Assembly (NCBI GenBank): GCA_038244815.1 | Contig: JBBRTB010000025.1 | Span: forward strand, 1-60,747 | Direction: 5' to 3' | Source of the DNA: DASVHS01 sp038244815 | GTDB lineage: Bacteria; Acidobacteriota; Thermoanaerobaculia; Gp7-AA8 | Length of the DNA: 60,747 nucleotides | Shown here: piece after piece, positions 45,743-54,499 of the stretch | Position numbering within the stretch: the first letter of the stretch is position 1 | How the letters are laid out: each line of letters begins with the position of its first letter | Translations under genes and position numbers: made by a program | The notes under the pieces: generated by a model | What the model was told of the DNA's origin: nothing | The model's database searches: none | The model's input: the letters and a program-made list of their open reading frames with translations, nothing else

Positions 45743-46695
45743 ACGAGGGTGACCTGGTCGCGCGCGTGCGAGCGCTCTTCTCAGACCGCATCGGTGACGA
45801 CGCGGCCGTCATCGGCGGCGAGGTCATCACCACGGACATGCTCGTCGAGGACGTCGACTTCACCCGCGCCTACCCGTTGCGGCTCATCGCTCGAAAATCT
45901 CTGGCCGTGAACCTGTCGGACATCGCCGCCATGGGCGCGCGTCCTACCTACGCCGTCGTGGCCGTGGCACTGCCCGAGTGGGCCCGCGACGGCGTGGACG
46001 AGTTTCTGCAGGCGATGAGCGAAGCGGCGAAAGAGTGGCGCGTGGAGATCGTCGGCGGCGACTTCTCGGCCGCGGACAAGCTCGTGATCTCGGTGGCCAT
46101 GCTGGGAACGATCGAGACGCGCCCGCTTCTGCGCAGCGGCGCCGCAACGGGCGACCGCATTTACGTCAGCCGCCCCATCGGAGGATCAGCCGCCGGCCTC
46201 GAGCTCCTGCGACAGGGTTGGAGTGCGGCGGAGGGGTTCGATCCGCCGGCTTCAGCCGCCGGCTATGCCTACCTGCAGCGCGAGTTCGGACGCTCCGCCA
46301 TTTCACGGCATCTCGATCCCGAGCCGGAGATCGCGCTGGGGCTGGCCCTGGCGCGCATGCCGGAGGTCACGGCGTGCCTTGACATCTCCGACGGCCTGTC
46401 CACCGACCTGCGTCATCTGTGCGATGCCTCGCGATGCGGAGCGGAGATCGAGCGCGAGCGCATCCCCATCTTTCCCGGCCTGCTCGAGTCCGGCCTGGGC
46501 GCGCAGGATGCGGTGCTGCATGGTGGTGAGGAGTACGCGCTGCTCTTCACCGCGTCGCTGCGCGAGGCAGAGCTGAGCTCGCGCCTCAAGCGCCCCGTCT
46601 ACGCGATCGGACGCATCGTGGCCGGGGACCGGGTGCTGCTGAACGGACAGCCGCTCCAGGCCGCAGGGTGGGATCACTTCAGTCCGCGGCGATGA
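45739..46695 (+). CDS. thiL: Thiamine-monophosphate kinase
   Basis: ATP-dependent final step to thiamine diphosphate. The 318-residue protein has DRIGDDAAVIGGEVITTDMLVEDVDF, KSLAVNLSDIAAMGARP, VGGDFSAADKLVIS, CLDISDGLSTDL and HGGEEYALLFT. ATGA overlap with truA couples translation. An Ala/Pro-rich insert (DPPASAAGYAY, about 46246-46270) is encoded by a REP-like core. No TPP riboswitch is seen. Confidence 0.95.
   Translation: MNEGDLVARVRALFSDRIGDDAAVIGGEVITTDMLVEDVDFTRAYPLRLIARKSLAVNLSDIAAMGARPTYAVVAVALPEWARDGVDEFLQAMSEAAKEWRVEIVGGDFSAADKLVISVAMLGTIETRPLLRSGAATGDRIYVSRPIGGSAAGLELLRQGWSAAEGFDPPASAAGYAYLQREFGRSAISRHLDPEPEIALGLALARMPEVTACLDISDGLSTDLRHLCDASRCGAEIERERIPIFPGLLESGLGAQDAVLHGGEEYALLFTASLREAELSSRLKRPVYAIGRIVAGDRVLLNGQPLQAAGWDHFSPRR
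46246..46270. repeat. REP-like core inside thiL
   Basis: GCCGGCTTCAGCCGCCGGC followed by TATGCCTAC resembles the GCCGGCTTCAGCCGG core and the GGTGCCTAC tail of the REP elements at 44.3 kb. It is in frame in a loop region of ThiL. Confidence 0.5.
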
Positions 46696-47174
46696 CCATC
46701 ACGACGGACGTTCGCGAGATTGCTGGCCACCGCGCAGACGAATGCACCGATGCCGAGCGTGGTGCGCACGGCGTGGGCACGGCTCCAGTTCTTCACCAGT
46801 GATTGCGAACGGTCGCTCGGATAGTCGCGAGGCGGTTCGTTTTCGAGCTCTTTGTTGATCGGCACGGTCACCATGACCGTGGCCGCAAGCACGCCGGCCA
46901 GTCCCACCGCGTTCGCTGCATCCAGCAGCCGTCGCACCGGACTCACTCCGCGCGACGCGATCGCCAGCGTCACCGCGCTTCCCAGCGCCATCGGGCCGAT
47001 GGCGTTGAAGTAGTACGTGCGTCTGAGCGTGTCGATCGGTCCCGCTTTTTCGCGTGGCAGTTCGTGGTGCCACCCCGGAACGAGCGCAGCTTCACCGAAG
47101 CCGAGTGAGCCGGCAAGCAATCCCGACGTCGTGAGATTCACGAAACGGAGCAGGCTTTCGATGGCGCGATTCAT
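46674..47174 (-). CDS. DUF1772-like (anthrone oxygenase family) membrane protein
   Basis: A 166-residue protein with about four TM helices (LVNLTTSGLLAGSLGFGEAALVP-like start; AIGPMALGSAVTLAIA; AVGLAGVLAATVMVTVPINKELE; TLGIGAFVCAVASNLANV). The VTVPINKELEN segment matches the conserved VPxN motif of DUF1772. ATG 47174 starts the first TM region. It overlaps the thiL 3' end by 22 bp in convergent orientation. Biochemical role unknown. Confidence 0.6.
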   Translation of the reverse strand: MNRAIESLLRFVNLTTSGLLAGSLGFGEAALVPGWHHELPREKAGPIDTLRRTYYFNAIGPMALGSAVTLAIASRGVSPVRRLLDAANAVGLAGVLAATVMVTVPINKELENEPPRDYPSDRSQSLVKNWSRAHAVRTTLGIGAFVCAVASNLANVRRDGHRRGLK

Positions 47175-47219
47175 GTAACCCGCTGAAAGGTTACACGGAC
47201 ACGGGAGAACGAACAACCG

Positions 47220-50159
47220 TTAACGCTTGGCGTCCTCGACCTGCTTGATGCGGCCGACGATGTCGCGGTAGTTCGAATTCAGCGAATACACCTCCATGAA
47301 CGCCTTTTGAGCGTTGTCGGTGTCGCCGACCTCGACGTAGGCCGAGCCGAGGTCATAGAGCAGTCCGATGTGCTCCTCCTCGGTGATCTCCGGCATCTCC
47401 AGACCCTTGCGGTACCACTTGATGGCCAGCTGGGGCATGCCTTTCTCGAGGAAGCAGAGTCCGAGCATCGAGGCGCATTCGACGGCGCGCTTGGGGTCCT
47501 TCGACGCCAGCTGGAACTCGCCGATGGCCTCATCGATGAGCCCCATCTCCTTGTAGGCGATGCCGAGGTTGTAGTGGGTGTCGTAGTCCTCGCTGTCGAG
47601 TTGCTGTTCGACGCCCTTCTTGAACTCCTTGAAGATCTCCTCCAGAGACTGCTCTTCCTCTGAGAGCGAGATCACCTCGTCGGCTTCCTCGAGCTCCGAC
47701 TCGAGCTCGGCGGCGAGATCGAAGAAGTCGTCCTCGTCGGCGAACAGGTTCTCTTCCTGGGCCGGCGCGGCGCTGAACGTCGGGACGGGCGCAGGAGCGG
47801 CGGCAGGCGGCGGGGGCGCTGGAGAAGGCGTCATCGTTCCGCCGAAGTCGTCGTCATCCGGGATGGCGGACAGCAGTTCGCTGTCGATCTCTTCGCGCGA
47901 CAGCGCCGCTGGCTTCGGTGGCGGCGGCGCACTCGCGGCCTTCGGTGCCGGCGGCTTGGCTCTGGCTGCCGGTTTGGGCGGGGGTGGAGGTGGCGGAGCG
48001 GCGGCAGCGGCGGCGCCGGCTTCGATTCTCTCGATCCGCGAGGTGACCTCATCGTGGCCAGGGAAGCGGGCCAGAAGCGCGTCCGCTTTCTCGCGCGCCT
48101 CGTCGAACAGCTCCTGCTCGATGAAAAAGTCGACTTCGCCGAGATCCCCGGCGGTCGGTTCGTCGGCCATCACCTCCGGCTCCGGCTCGAACGCAGGCGC
48201 GGACTCCGGTTCGGTGTCGAGCGTGATCTCGGGCGTTTCTTCGAACTGGATCTCCTCGGCGGCTTCCTCCGCTGGTGGAGCTTCAGCCTCGAGCTCGATC
48301 TCGGTTTCCGCCTCCACCTCCACCGGGGTCTCGTCGAGGTCGAAGCTGATCTCAGGAGACTCGAGGTCTGCCACCAGCTCGGCGTCCGTCTCCACCACCG
48401 GCTCGGGCTCGGGCTCGATGATGGGCGCCGGACGGGACGGTGCGGCCGCCTTTCCCGCGGCAGCCGGTTTCAGGGCCTGACCGTGAGAGAGGAATTCATT
48501 GGAGACGTCGGTGATGGCCTGGTCGTCGCCCTTTTCGCGAAGGAGGACCACATACTGGTTCGCGATTCCCCGCGCCCCCTCGATGTCGCCCTCGTCGAGC
48601 ATCACCCGGAACAGTCGATCGAACGCCGGCAGGTGTTTGGGAGCGCGGTCGATCACGGCGCGGAGATGCTCCATGGCCTTCTCGGCGAGACCATATTTCG
48701 CGAACACTTCCGCTTCGGTCAGATGCTCGGTAATGAAGTCGAGATCGTCGGTCGACTCCGACTCCATGGCCGGCATCTCGACGTCCGGCGTGATGGCTCC
48801 CGCGTCGGACGCGGAAGTGTCGGCGGAGAAATCGAGCTCGATGGGCGGGCCGGAGTCATCGAGGGAGATTTCCGGCGCTTCCTCCATGCCGTCGAACGAA
48901 GGAGCCGGCTCCTCGATCTCCATCTGCGGCATCGGCGTCTCGTGCGCCGTTTTCGGCCGGATGGGCGGTGCGGTGGTTTCCCCCGGTCCCATCTGCGATT
49001 TCACGAACTGAAGCTTGGTGCGATGTTGCGCGTTTTGCGGTTCCCGATCGATGAGCCGTTGCAGCACTTCCGAGGCGTTCGCGAACTGGCCGCGTGCGAT
49101 GTGGGCCTCGGCCAGGAGGTTCATCGACGAGAGGATGTTCGTCTCCTCGTTGAGGCGCGTGTAGACCGCCACGAGCCGCTCCAGCGTCGGCGTATGCTTC
49201 TGATCGACACGGAGCACGCGATTGAGCATCTCCACGGCCTGGCCGCGCTCGCCGCGGGAGAGGGCGCGCTCGACGAGCGGGATGATCATCTCCAGTGCTT
49301 TGCCGGCGTCGTTCTGCTTGAGGTAGAGGTCGGCCAGGGCGTCGCGGATGGAAGGATCGTTCGGCTCGGCGCGCATCCCCTTTTCCAGGGCGTTGCGGGC
49401 AGAGGCGATATCGCCCTTGGCCAGGAGAATCTTTCCCCACAGGGCCAGCAGGCGGGGGTTGTCGCGGTTCGACTCCAGGGCGTGCTCGACGATGGAGACG
49501 GCGTTGTTGTAGTCCTTCGCTTCGATGAGCGCGGTGACGAGCGACTCCACCAGGTCGATGTTCCTGGCGTCGATCTTCAGTGCCTTCTTGAAGACCTGCA
49601 CCGCCTCCTCGAGCATGCCGCGCTTCAGCAGCATGCGCCCGACGCGGTCGTACTCCTTGAGGGCTTCGGCGGTCTGTCCGATCTGCGAATGCAGGTCGGC
49701 CAGTTTGACGTGCACGTTGATGGACTGGGGGTCCAGCTCCGAGATCTTGCGGTAGATGCCCAGGGCGTTGGCGGGATCGCCGTGTTTGAGGTAGTAGTCG
49801 GCCAGGACCTGGTACTGGCTCTTCGCCTCCATGGCCAGCCCCTGCTTCGCGTAGAGGTCGGCCAGCTTGCCGTAGACGTCGAGTTTGGAGGGATCGAGCT
49901 TGTTGATCTTCTTGAAGATGGCGATGGCCTTGAGGAAGAAGCCGTCACGCGCGTAATGGTCGGCGATTCTGCTGAACGTCTTGACCGCTTCGTCGGTGCG
50001 GTTGATGCGCACCCACAGATCGCCGATGCGGTTGAGCGTGTTGACGTCGCTCGGGTTGTCGTCGAGTAGACGCTCGTATTCCTTGATCGCCGGTTCGATC
50101 TTGCCCTTGGCGACGAGCTTCTCCGCGTTCGCGATGACTTTATCGCGTTGAATCGCCAT
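47220..50159 (-). CDS. Large TPR scaffold protein (979 residues)
   Basis: Cytoplasmic-looking protein with no signal peptide. Residues 1-390 are tandem TPRs (AEKLVAKGKIEPAIKEYERLLDDNPSDVNTLNRIGDLWVR and similar), 400-850 is an acidic and Pro/Ala-rich low-complexity region with further short TPR-like helices, and 850-979 is a second TPR block (DYDTHYNLGIAYKEMGLIDEAIGEFQLASKDP). Similar long TPR proteins occur in Acidobacteriota and deltaproteobacteria near the rplS-rnhB cluster. Its ATG overlaps the rnhB 3' end by 20 nt, so it belongs to that operon. Confidence 0.82.
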   Translation of the reverse strand: MAIQRDKVIANAEKLVAKGKIEPAIKEYERLLDDNPSDVNTLNRIGDLWVRINRTDEAVKTFSRIADHYARDGFFLKAIAIFKKINKLDPSKLDVYGKLADLYAKQGLAMEAKSQYQVLADYYLKHGDPANALGIYRKISELDPQSINVHVKLADLHSQIGQTAEALKEYDRVGRMLLKRGMLEEAVQVFKKALKIDARNIDLVESLVTALIEAKDYNNAVSIVEHALESNRDNPRLLALWGKILLAKGDIASARNALEKGMRAEPNDPSIRDALADLYLKQNDAGKALEMIIPLVERALSRGERGQAVEMLNRVLRVDQKHTPTLERLVAVYTRLNEETNILSSMNLLAEAHIARGQFANASEVLQRLIDREPQNAQHRTKLQFVKSQMGPGETTAPPIRPKTAHETPMPQMEIEEPAPSFDGMEEAPEISLDDSGPPIELDFSADTSASDAGAITPDVEMPAMESESTDDLDFITEHLTEAEVFAKYGLAEKAMEHLRAVIDRAPKHLPAFDRLFRVMLDEGDIEGARGIANQYVVLLREKGDDQAITDVSNEFLSHGQALKPAAAGKAAAPSRPAPIIEPEPEPVVETDAELVADLESPEISFDLDETPVEVEAETEIELEAEAPPAEEAAEEIQFEETPEITLDTEPESAPAFEPEPEVMADEPTAGDLGEVDFFIEQELFDEAREKADALLARFPGHDEVTSRIERIEAGAAAAAAPPPPPPPKPAARAKPPAPKAASAPPPPKPAALSREEIDSELLSAIPDDDDFGGTMTPSPAPPPPAAAPAPVPTFSAAPAQEENLFADEDDFFDLAAELESELEEADEVISLSEEEQSLEEIFKEFKKGVEQQLDSEDYDTHYNLGIAYKEMGLIDEAIGEFQLASKDPKRAVECASMLGLCFLEKGMPQLAIKWYRKGLEMPEITEEEHIGLLYDLGSAYVEVGDTDNAQKAFMEVYSLNSNYRDIVGRIKQVEDAKR

Positions 50160-50781
50160 CTTCCTCGTCGGCGCCGAACAGCATCATCGGCTCCTCCACC
50201 CCTTCGAACGACATACGGTGCACAGGACTTGGCCCGTAAACCTTGAGCGCAGCCTGGTGCACCTCAGTGGCATAGCCCCGATTGTGTTTGAAACCGTAGA
50301 CGGGGTAAAGCGCATCATACGACTCCATCAGGAGATCGCGATAGACCTTGGCCACCACGGAGGCCGCGGCGATGGACATACTGCGTTTATCCCCCTCGAT
50401 CAGAGGAATCTGGGGCATGTCCAGCGATTCGATGGTAACCGCGTCGAGGAGCAGAACGTCGGGCCGGACCCCCAGGTCGTGGACCGCGTCGAGCATGGCC
50501 AGTTTGCTGGCTTCCAGAATGTTGATGCGATCGATGGTGCGCGGCTCGACCACGCCGATCGCTACCGCGCGCGCGCAGCGCAGGATCACCCGGCAGACCG
50601 AGACCCGGTCGCCGGACTCCAGGATCATCTTCGAGTCCTTGACGCCGAACAGCGTCGGATCGCAGTCCAGGATCACGCACGCCGCCACGACCGGCCCGGC
50701 CAGACAGCCGCGGCCAACCTCGTCGGTGCCGGCGATGGCCCGAAAACCAGAATCGCGGAGCCTGCGCTCCATCACCGACAT
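50140..50781 (-). CDS. rnhB: Ribonuclease HII
   Basis: Removes RNA from RNA/DNA hybrids and single ribonucleotides. Catalytic residues are in AGTDEVGRGCLAG (Asp20, Glu21), LLLDAV and GDKRSMSIAAASVVAKVYRD. ATG 50781 (MSVMERRLRDSGF) is the only standard start in this frame after rplS and gives 213 residues. The frame continues upstream into rplS without a usable start. Part of the rpsP-rimM-trmD-rplS-rnhB cluster. Confidence 0.95.
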   Translation of the reverse strand: MSVMERRLRDSGFRAIAGTDEVGRGCLAGPVVAACVILDCDPTLFGVKDSKMILESGDRVSVCRVILRCARAVAIGVVEPRTIDRINILEASKLAMLDAVHDLGVRPDVLLLDAVTIESLDMPQIPLIEGDKRSMSIAAASVVAKVYRDLLMESYDALYPVYGFKHNRGYATEVHQAALKVYGPSPVHRMSFEGVEEPMMLFGADEEDGDSTR

Positions 50782-50836
50782 CTCGGCGACGCGCGCCAGC
50801 TCCGCGAAAAGAGAGTTGAGGACTTTCTCCGGCGGG

Positions 50837-51190
50837 CTAACCCTTGCGCTTTTCTTCGATGCGCGCTGCTTTCCCGCGGAGGTCCCGGAGGTAGTAGAGC
50901 TTTGCGCGACGGACCCGACCATGGCGTTCGACCTCGATGCGATCAATCGAAGGTGAGTAGAGCGGGAAGATGCGTTCCACGCCGATGCCGCCGGAGACCT
51001 TGCGGACCGTGAACATCTGCCGTGCTCCGCCGCCCTTGCGCGAGATCACGATGCCCTGAAAGATCTGGATGCGCTCTTTGTCGCCTTCCTTGACCTTCAC
51101 GTGGACTTTGATCGTGTCGCCCGGCGCGAAGTTGGGAAGGTCCGTCCGCGCCTCGCGCGACTCGACCAATTTCATGATGTCTGCAGCCAT
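50837..51190 (-). CDS. rplS: 50S ribosomal protein L19
   Basis: The 117-residue protein has FAPGDTIKVHVKVKEGDKERIQIFQGIVISRKGGG and RIFPLYSPSIDRIEVERHGRVRRAKLYYLRDLRGKAARI, the complete L19 sequence pattern. It follows trmD by 66 nt and precedes rnhB. Confidence 0.98.
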   Translation of the reverse strand: MAADIMKLVESREARTDLPNFAPGDTIKVHVKVKEGDKERIQIFQGIVISRKGGGARQMFTVRKVSGGIGVERIFPLYSPSIDRIEVERHGRVRRAKLYYLRDLRGKAARIEEKRKG

Positions 51191-51256
51191 TGAATGCTCC
51201 GTTAGTTCTTGAAAAAGCTGGCAATTCTAACCTTAACCGGGCCGTAGAACCACGCT

Positions 51257-51991
51257 TCAGCCGTTTTCATTCTCGATTTTACGCAGAATCTCTTTTCCCT
51301 CGTCATCCAGCTCCGCATTTTTCAGCAGATCGGGCCGCTGCCGCAGCGTGCGCCGCAGCGCCTGTTCGCGCCGCCACAGCCGGATCTTCTCGTGATGACC
51401 GGACAGCAGCACCTCCGGCACCCGCAATCCCCGGATTTCCTCGGGCCGGGTGTAGTGCGGGTAGTCGAGCAGCCCGTTGTAGAACGAGTCTTCCTCGACC
51501 GAGCCGCTGTTGCCGACGACGCCTTCGATCATCCGCCCGGCCGCATCGGCGATGAGCATCGCCGGCAGTTCGCCGCCGGACACCACGAAGTCGCCGATGG
51601 AGACCTCGTCCGGATGCAGCGTCTCGCGGATGCGCTCGTCGAAGCCCTCGTAGCGTCCGCAGAGGATGACCAGGTGCGGCTTCGCGGCTAGTTCCCTGGC
51701 CACGGCCTGCGTGAACGTGCGGCCCTGGGGCGTGGTCATGATCACGTGGGGAGAAAATTCGAAATTCAGTTTTTCGACACACTTCAACACCGGCTCCGCC
51801 AGCATCACCATGCCCGGCCCCCCGCCATAAGCCTCGTCATCGGTGGACCGGTGTCTGTCCGTCGCGTACTCACGCAGATCGTGAACGCGGATGTCCAGAG
51901 CTCCCTGTTTCACTCCCCGCGCGATCACGCCTTCGGCCAGGAAGGCGTCGAACATCCGCGGGAAGATCGTGACGAAATCAATCCTCAACAT
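51257..51991 (-). CDS. trmD: tRNA (guanine-37-N1)-methyltransferase
   Basis: SPOUT methyltransferase, 244 residues. Signatures: IDFVTIFPRMFDAFLAEGVIARG, DDEAYGGGPGMVMLAEPV, LVILCGRYEGFDERI and the knot segment IGDFVVSGGELPAM, then PHYTRPEEIRG. Its ATG overlaps the rimM 3' end by 14 nt, as is common for this pair. Confidence 0.97.
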   Translation of the reverse strand: MLRIDFVTIFPRMFDAFLAEGVIARGVKQGALDIRVHDLREYATDRHRSTDDEAYGGGPGMVMLAEPVLKCVEKLNFEFSPHVIMTTPQGRTFTQAVARELAAKPHLVILCGRYEGFDERIRETLHPDEVSIGDFVVSGGELPAMLIADAAGRMIEGVVGNSGSVEEDSFYNGLLDYPHYTRPEEIRGLRVPEVLLSGHHEKIRLWRREQALRRTLRQRPDLLKNAELDDEGKEILRKIENENG

Positions 51992-52508
51992 GACCGAGAT
52001 CGTCGATACCCTCCGGCAGATCGACGACGATTCTCTTTCCGGGCAGATCGATCCGCGTGCAGATCACGGCGGCGAACGGCACGTCGAACTCCCCCTTCGG
52101 CCCTTCCACGCTCAGCAGCACGCCACCACCACCCTCGTAGGCTTCTTTCACGACGCCGCGAACGTTGCCGTCGCCGTCGACGAGCGTCAGTCCGGCCAGG
52201 TCGTGCAGGAAGTATTCGCCTTCGCCGAGCCTCCGCGCCTGCGAGACCGGAATCTCGATCGTCCAACCCCGCAGAGCGTGGAGGTCCTCCGGCGAGTCGA
52301 TGCCGGCAAACTTCACGAGGGCACGGTCGCCGTGCGGCCTCGACGCTTCGATCTCGATCTCCCGCGTGTCCGATTCGTCCGGCGATACGAGCGTTACGGA
52401 ATGCAACTCGCTGAATCGATCGGCGGAATCGGTCCACGGCTCGACACTCGCTTCGCCGCGCACGCCATGCGCCTTGCGGATGATGCCGACGGCGATTCTG
52501 CTCACCAC
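51978..52508 (-). CDS. rimM: Ribosome maturation factor RimM
   Basis: The 176-residue 30S assembly factor begins VGIIRKAHGVRGEASVEPWTD and has a PRC-barrel C-terminus (EGEYFLHDLAGLTLVDGDGNVRGVVKEAY, LPGKRIVVDLPEGID). Start is GTG 52508; a second GTG is the next codon. The 18-nt gap to khpA consists of a GGCCTCG-type repeat fragment. Confidence 0.95.
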   Translation of the reverse strand: MVSRIAVGIIRKAHGVRGEASVEPWTDSADRFSELHSVTLVSPDESDTREIEIEASRPHGDRALVKFAGIDSPEDLHALRGWTIEIPVSQARRLGEGEYFLHDLAGLTLVDGDGNVRGVVKEAYEGGGGVLLSVEGPKGEFDVPFAAVICTRIDLPGKRIVVDLPEGIDDLGHVED

Positions 52509-52526
52509 AGGCCTCGGGCCTGCATT

Positions 52527-52757
52527 TCAGTCGATGATATCGAGGATGTAGCGGCGGCGCTGTTTGTGTCCTGCCGCCGACAGCAGCGTGCGGATGGCGC
52601 GGGCGGTGCGGCCCTGGCGCCCGATGATCTTGCCCAGGTCCGGCTGGGCCACTTCCAGCTCGAGGACCGTGGCCTGTTCGCGCTCGACTGAATGCACCTC
52701 GACGTCGTCGGGTGCATCGACGAGGGACTTGGCCAGGAACTCGACGAGCGGTTTCAT
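52527..52757 (-). CDS. khpA: KH-domain RNA-binding protein KhpA
   Basis: A 76-residue KH protein: MKPLVEFLAKSLVDAP, then VLELEVAQPDLGKIIGRQGRTARAIRTLLSAA with the GxxG loop IGRQGR. It binds RNA with KhpB in other bacteria and affects envelope growth. ATG 52757 matches family starts; an upstream ATG at 52769 would add MTNV, residues derived from a GTCATTCC-type repeat, so it is less likely. It lies between rpsP and rimM as usual. Confidence 0.9.
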   Translation of the reverse strand: MKPLVEFLAKSLVDAPDDVEVHSVEREQATVLELEVAQPDLGKIIGRQGRTARAIRTLLSAAGHKQRRRYILDIID

Positions 52758-52764
52758 AACATTT

Positions 52765-52797
52765 GTCATTCCGAGCCGCGGAGACGGCGAGGAATCT
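52765..52797. repeat. Interspersed repeat of the GTCATTCCGAG...GAGGAATC type
   Basis: GTCATTCCGAG at one end and GAGGAATC at the other give inverted ATTCC/GGAAT ends. Repeats with this outline are frequent in many environmental bacterial genomes. Here it fills the rpsP-khpA gap and touches the khpA 5' end. Confidence 0.5.
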
Positions 52798-52812
52798 GGA
52801 TGAGTCTTGGCC

Positions 52813-53049
52813 TCACTTCGGCTGTTTCTTGATGATCGACTTCACGGTCGGCGAGAGCTGAGCGCCCTTGCTGAGCCAGTAGTCGACACGCGCGCGATCG
52901 ATCTTCACGTCGGCCGGGTTCTTCTTCGGGTCGTAGTGGCCGATCTGCTCGACCGTCGCCGCGCCCGGCGTCTTGAGCGAGTCGGAAACGACGATCCGGT
53001 AGAACGGAGCGTGGGTGGCGCCACCGCGGCGCAGACGAATCTTGAGCAT
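52813..53049 (-). CDS. rpsP: 30S ribosomal protein S16
   Basis: The 78-residue protein MLKIRLRRGGATHAPFYRIVV... GHYDPKKNPADVKIDRARVDYWLSKGAQLSPTVKSIIKK is a complete S16. AAGGAG lies before the ATG. It is downstream of ffh in the conserved ffh-rpsP-khpA-rimM-trmD-rplS order. Confidence 0.98.
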   Translation of the reverse strand: MLKIRLRRGGATHAPFYRIVVSDSLKTPGAATVEQIGHYDPKKNPADVKIDRARVDYWLSKGAQLSPTVKSIIKKQPK

Positions 53050-53104
53050 GCGAACTCCTTGAAAAGGCTGGGTATGCTAACTGACGGTGCCGCGAACAGC
53101 AAGG

Positions 53105-54448
53105 CTACTGAAGGAATTCCGGCGGCAACCCCTTCATCATCTTCCCGAAACGCCGCGCCCCAAGCCCCTTCGAGAACGTTTTCATCATCTTCTTCATCTG
53201 CAGATACTGCTTGAGGAGCCGGTTGATCTCCTGAACGGTCGTGCCCGATCCCTTGGCGATCCGCTTCTTGCGCTGCCCGTTGATGATCTGCGGGTACTGG
53301 CGCTCCTTCTTCGTCATCGAGTCGAGGATGGCCTGCATGCGCACGATGGCCTTCTCGTCGATGTCCTCTTCCTTGACCTTGCCGGCCACGCCGGGAAGCA
53401 TGTTCACGATCTGCGACATCGGACCCATCTTCTTGACCTGCTGGAGCTGGGAGCGCAGGTCTTCGAGCGTGAACTTGTCTTTGGCGACGCGGTGGGCGAT
53501 CCGCTCCGCTTCCTTGCGGTCGATCTCGGTCTCGACCTTCTCGATGAGCGATAGCACGTCGCCCATGCCCAGAATGCGCTGGGCCATGCGGTCGGGATGG
53601 AAGACGTCGAGGTCGGCGTACTTCTCGCCGACGCCGACCAGCTTGATGGGGCGGTTGACGACCGACTTGATCGACAGCGCCGCGCCGCCGCGGGCGTCGC
53701 CGTCGAGCTTGGTCAGCACGATGCCGGTGACGCCGATCTTCTCGTCGAATTCCTTCGCCGACTTCACCGCGTCCTGGCCGGTCATGGCGTCGGCGACGAA
53801 CAGGATCTCGCTCGGCCGCACGTCGTCCCTGATCGTCGAGAGCTCCTGCATGAGCTCCTCGTCGATATGCAGCCGGCCGGCGGTGTCGAGGATGAGCGTG
53901 TCGTACAGCAGCGTCTTCGCTTCGGCCAGCGCGTTCTGCGCGATCTTCACGGGATCGCGGAGATCACCGATCTCGTAGAACGGTATGCCCACGTTCTTCG
54001 CCACGATCCGCAACTGTTCGATCGCGGCGGGGCGATAGACGTCGGCGGGAACGAGCAGCGGGCGCCGGCCGCGATTCTTGAGATGCAGCGCCAGCTTGCC
54101 TGACGTCGTGGTCTTCCCGGAGCCCTGCAGACCGACCATCATGATCACGGCGGGACTGCCGACCAGGGCCAGCCCGACTTCGGTCTGTCCGAGGAGGGCC
54201 TGCAACTCGTCGCGGACGATCTTCGTGACCTGTTGCGCGGGCGAGAACGCGCTGAGGACCTCTTCGCCAACCGCTTTCTCGCGGACGCGGTTGGTGAACT
54301 CCTTGACGACTTTGAAGTGGACGTCCGCCTCGAGCAGCGCGACGCGGATTTCCTTGAGGGCGTTGTCGATGTGCCACTCGTTGAGGGCCGCCTCGCCGCG
54401 CAGGGTCTTGAAGACCCGGTCCATCTTGTCCTGGAGGTTGTCGAACAT
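53105..54448 (-). CDS. ffh: Signal recognition particle protein Ffh
   Basis: The 447-residue SRP54 homologue with an N domain (MFDNLQDKMDRVFKTLRGEAALNEWHIDNALKEIRVALLEADV), G domain (GLQGSGKTTTSGKLA, DTAGRLHID, TKLDGDARGGAAL, GVGEKYADL) and Met-rich M domain (LQQVKKMGPMSQIVNMLPG, KQYLQMKKMMKTFSKG). ATG 54448 is the family start; the frame runs further upstream into the photolyase antisense region. First gene of the minus-strand translation cluster. Confidence 0.97.
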   Translation of the reverse strand: MFDNLQDKMDRVFKTLRGEAALNEWHIDNALKEIRVALLEADVHFKVVKEFTNRVREKAVGEEVLSAFSPAQQVTKIVRDELQALLGQTEVGLALVGSPAVIMMVGLQGSGKTTTSGKLALHLKNRGRRPLLVPADVYRPAAIEQLRIVAKNVGIPFYEIGDLRDPVKIAQNALAEAKTLLYDTLILDTAGRLHIDEELMQELSTIRDDVRPSEILFVADAMTGQDAVKSAKEFDEKIGVTGIVLTKLDGDARGGAALSIKSVVNRPIKLVGVGEKYADLDVFHPDRMAQRILGMGDVLSLIEKVETEIDRKEAERIAHRVAKDKFTLEDLRSQLQQVKKMGPMSQIVNMLPGVAGKVKEEDIDEKAIVRMQAILDSMTKKERQYPQIINGQRKKRIAKGSGTTVQEINRLLKQYLQMKKMMKTFSKGLGARRFGKMMKGLPPEFLQ

Positions 54449-54487
54449 GACTGGATTGTCTGACAAAACGGGCGGCGACAACATTCC

Positions 54488-54493
54488 TACAAT
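54488..54493 (+). promoter_or_regulatory. Probable -10 box (TACAAT) of the photolyase gene
   Basis: TACAAT is six nt before the GTG start at 54500, which has no ribosome site; the 51-bp divergent gap with ffh leaves little space for a leader. Confidence 0.4.
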
Positions 54494-54499
54494 GGACCG

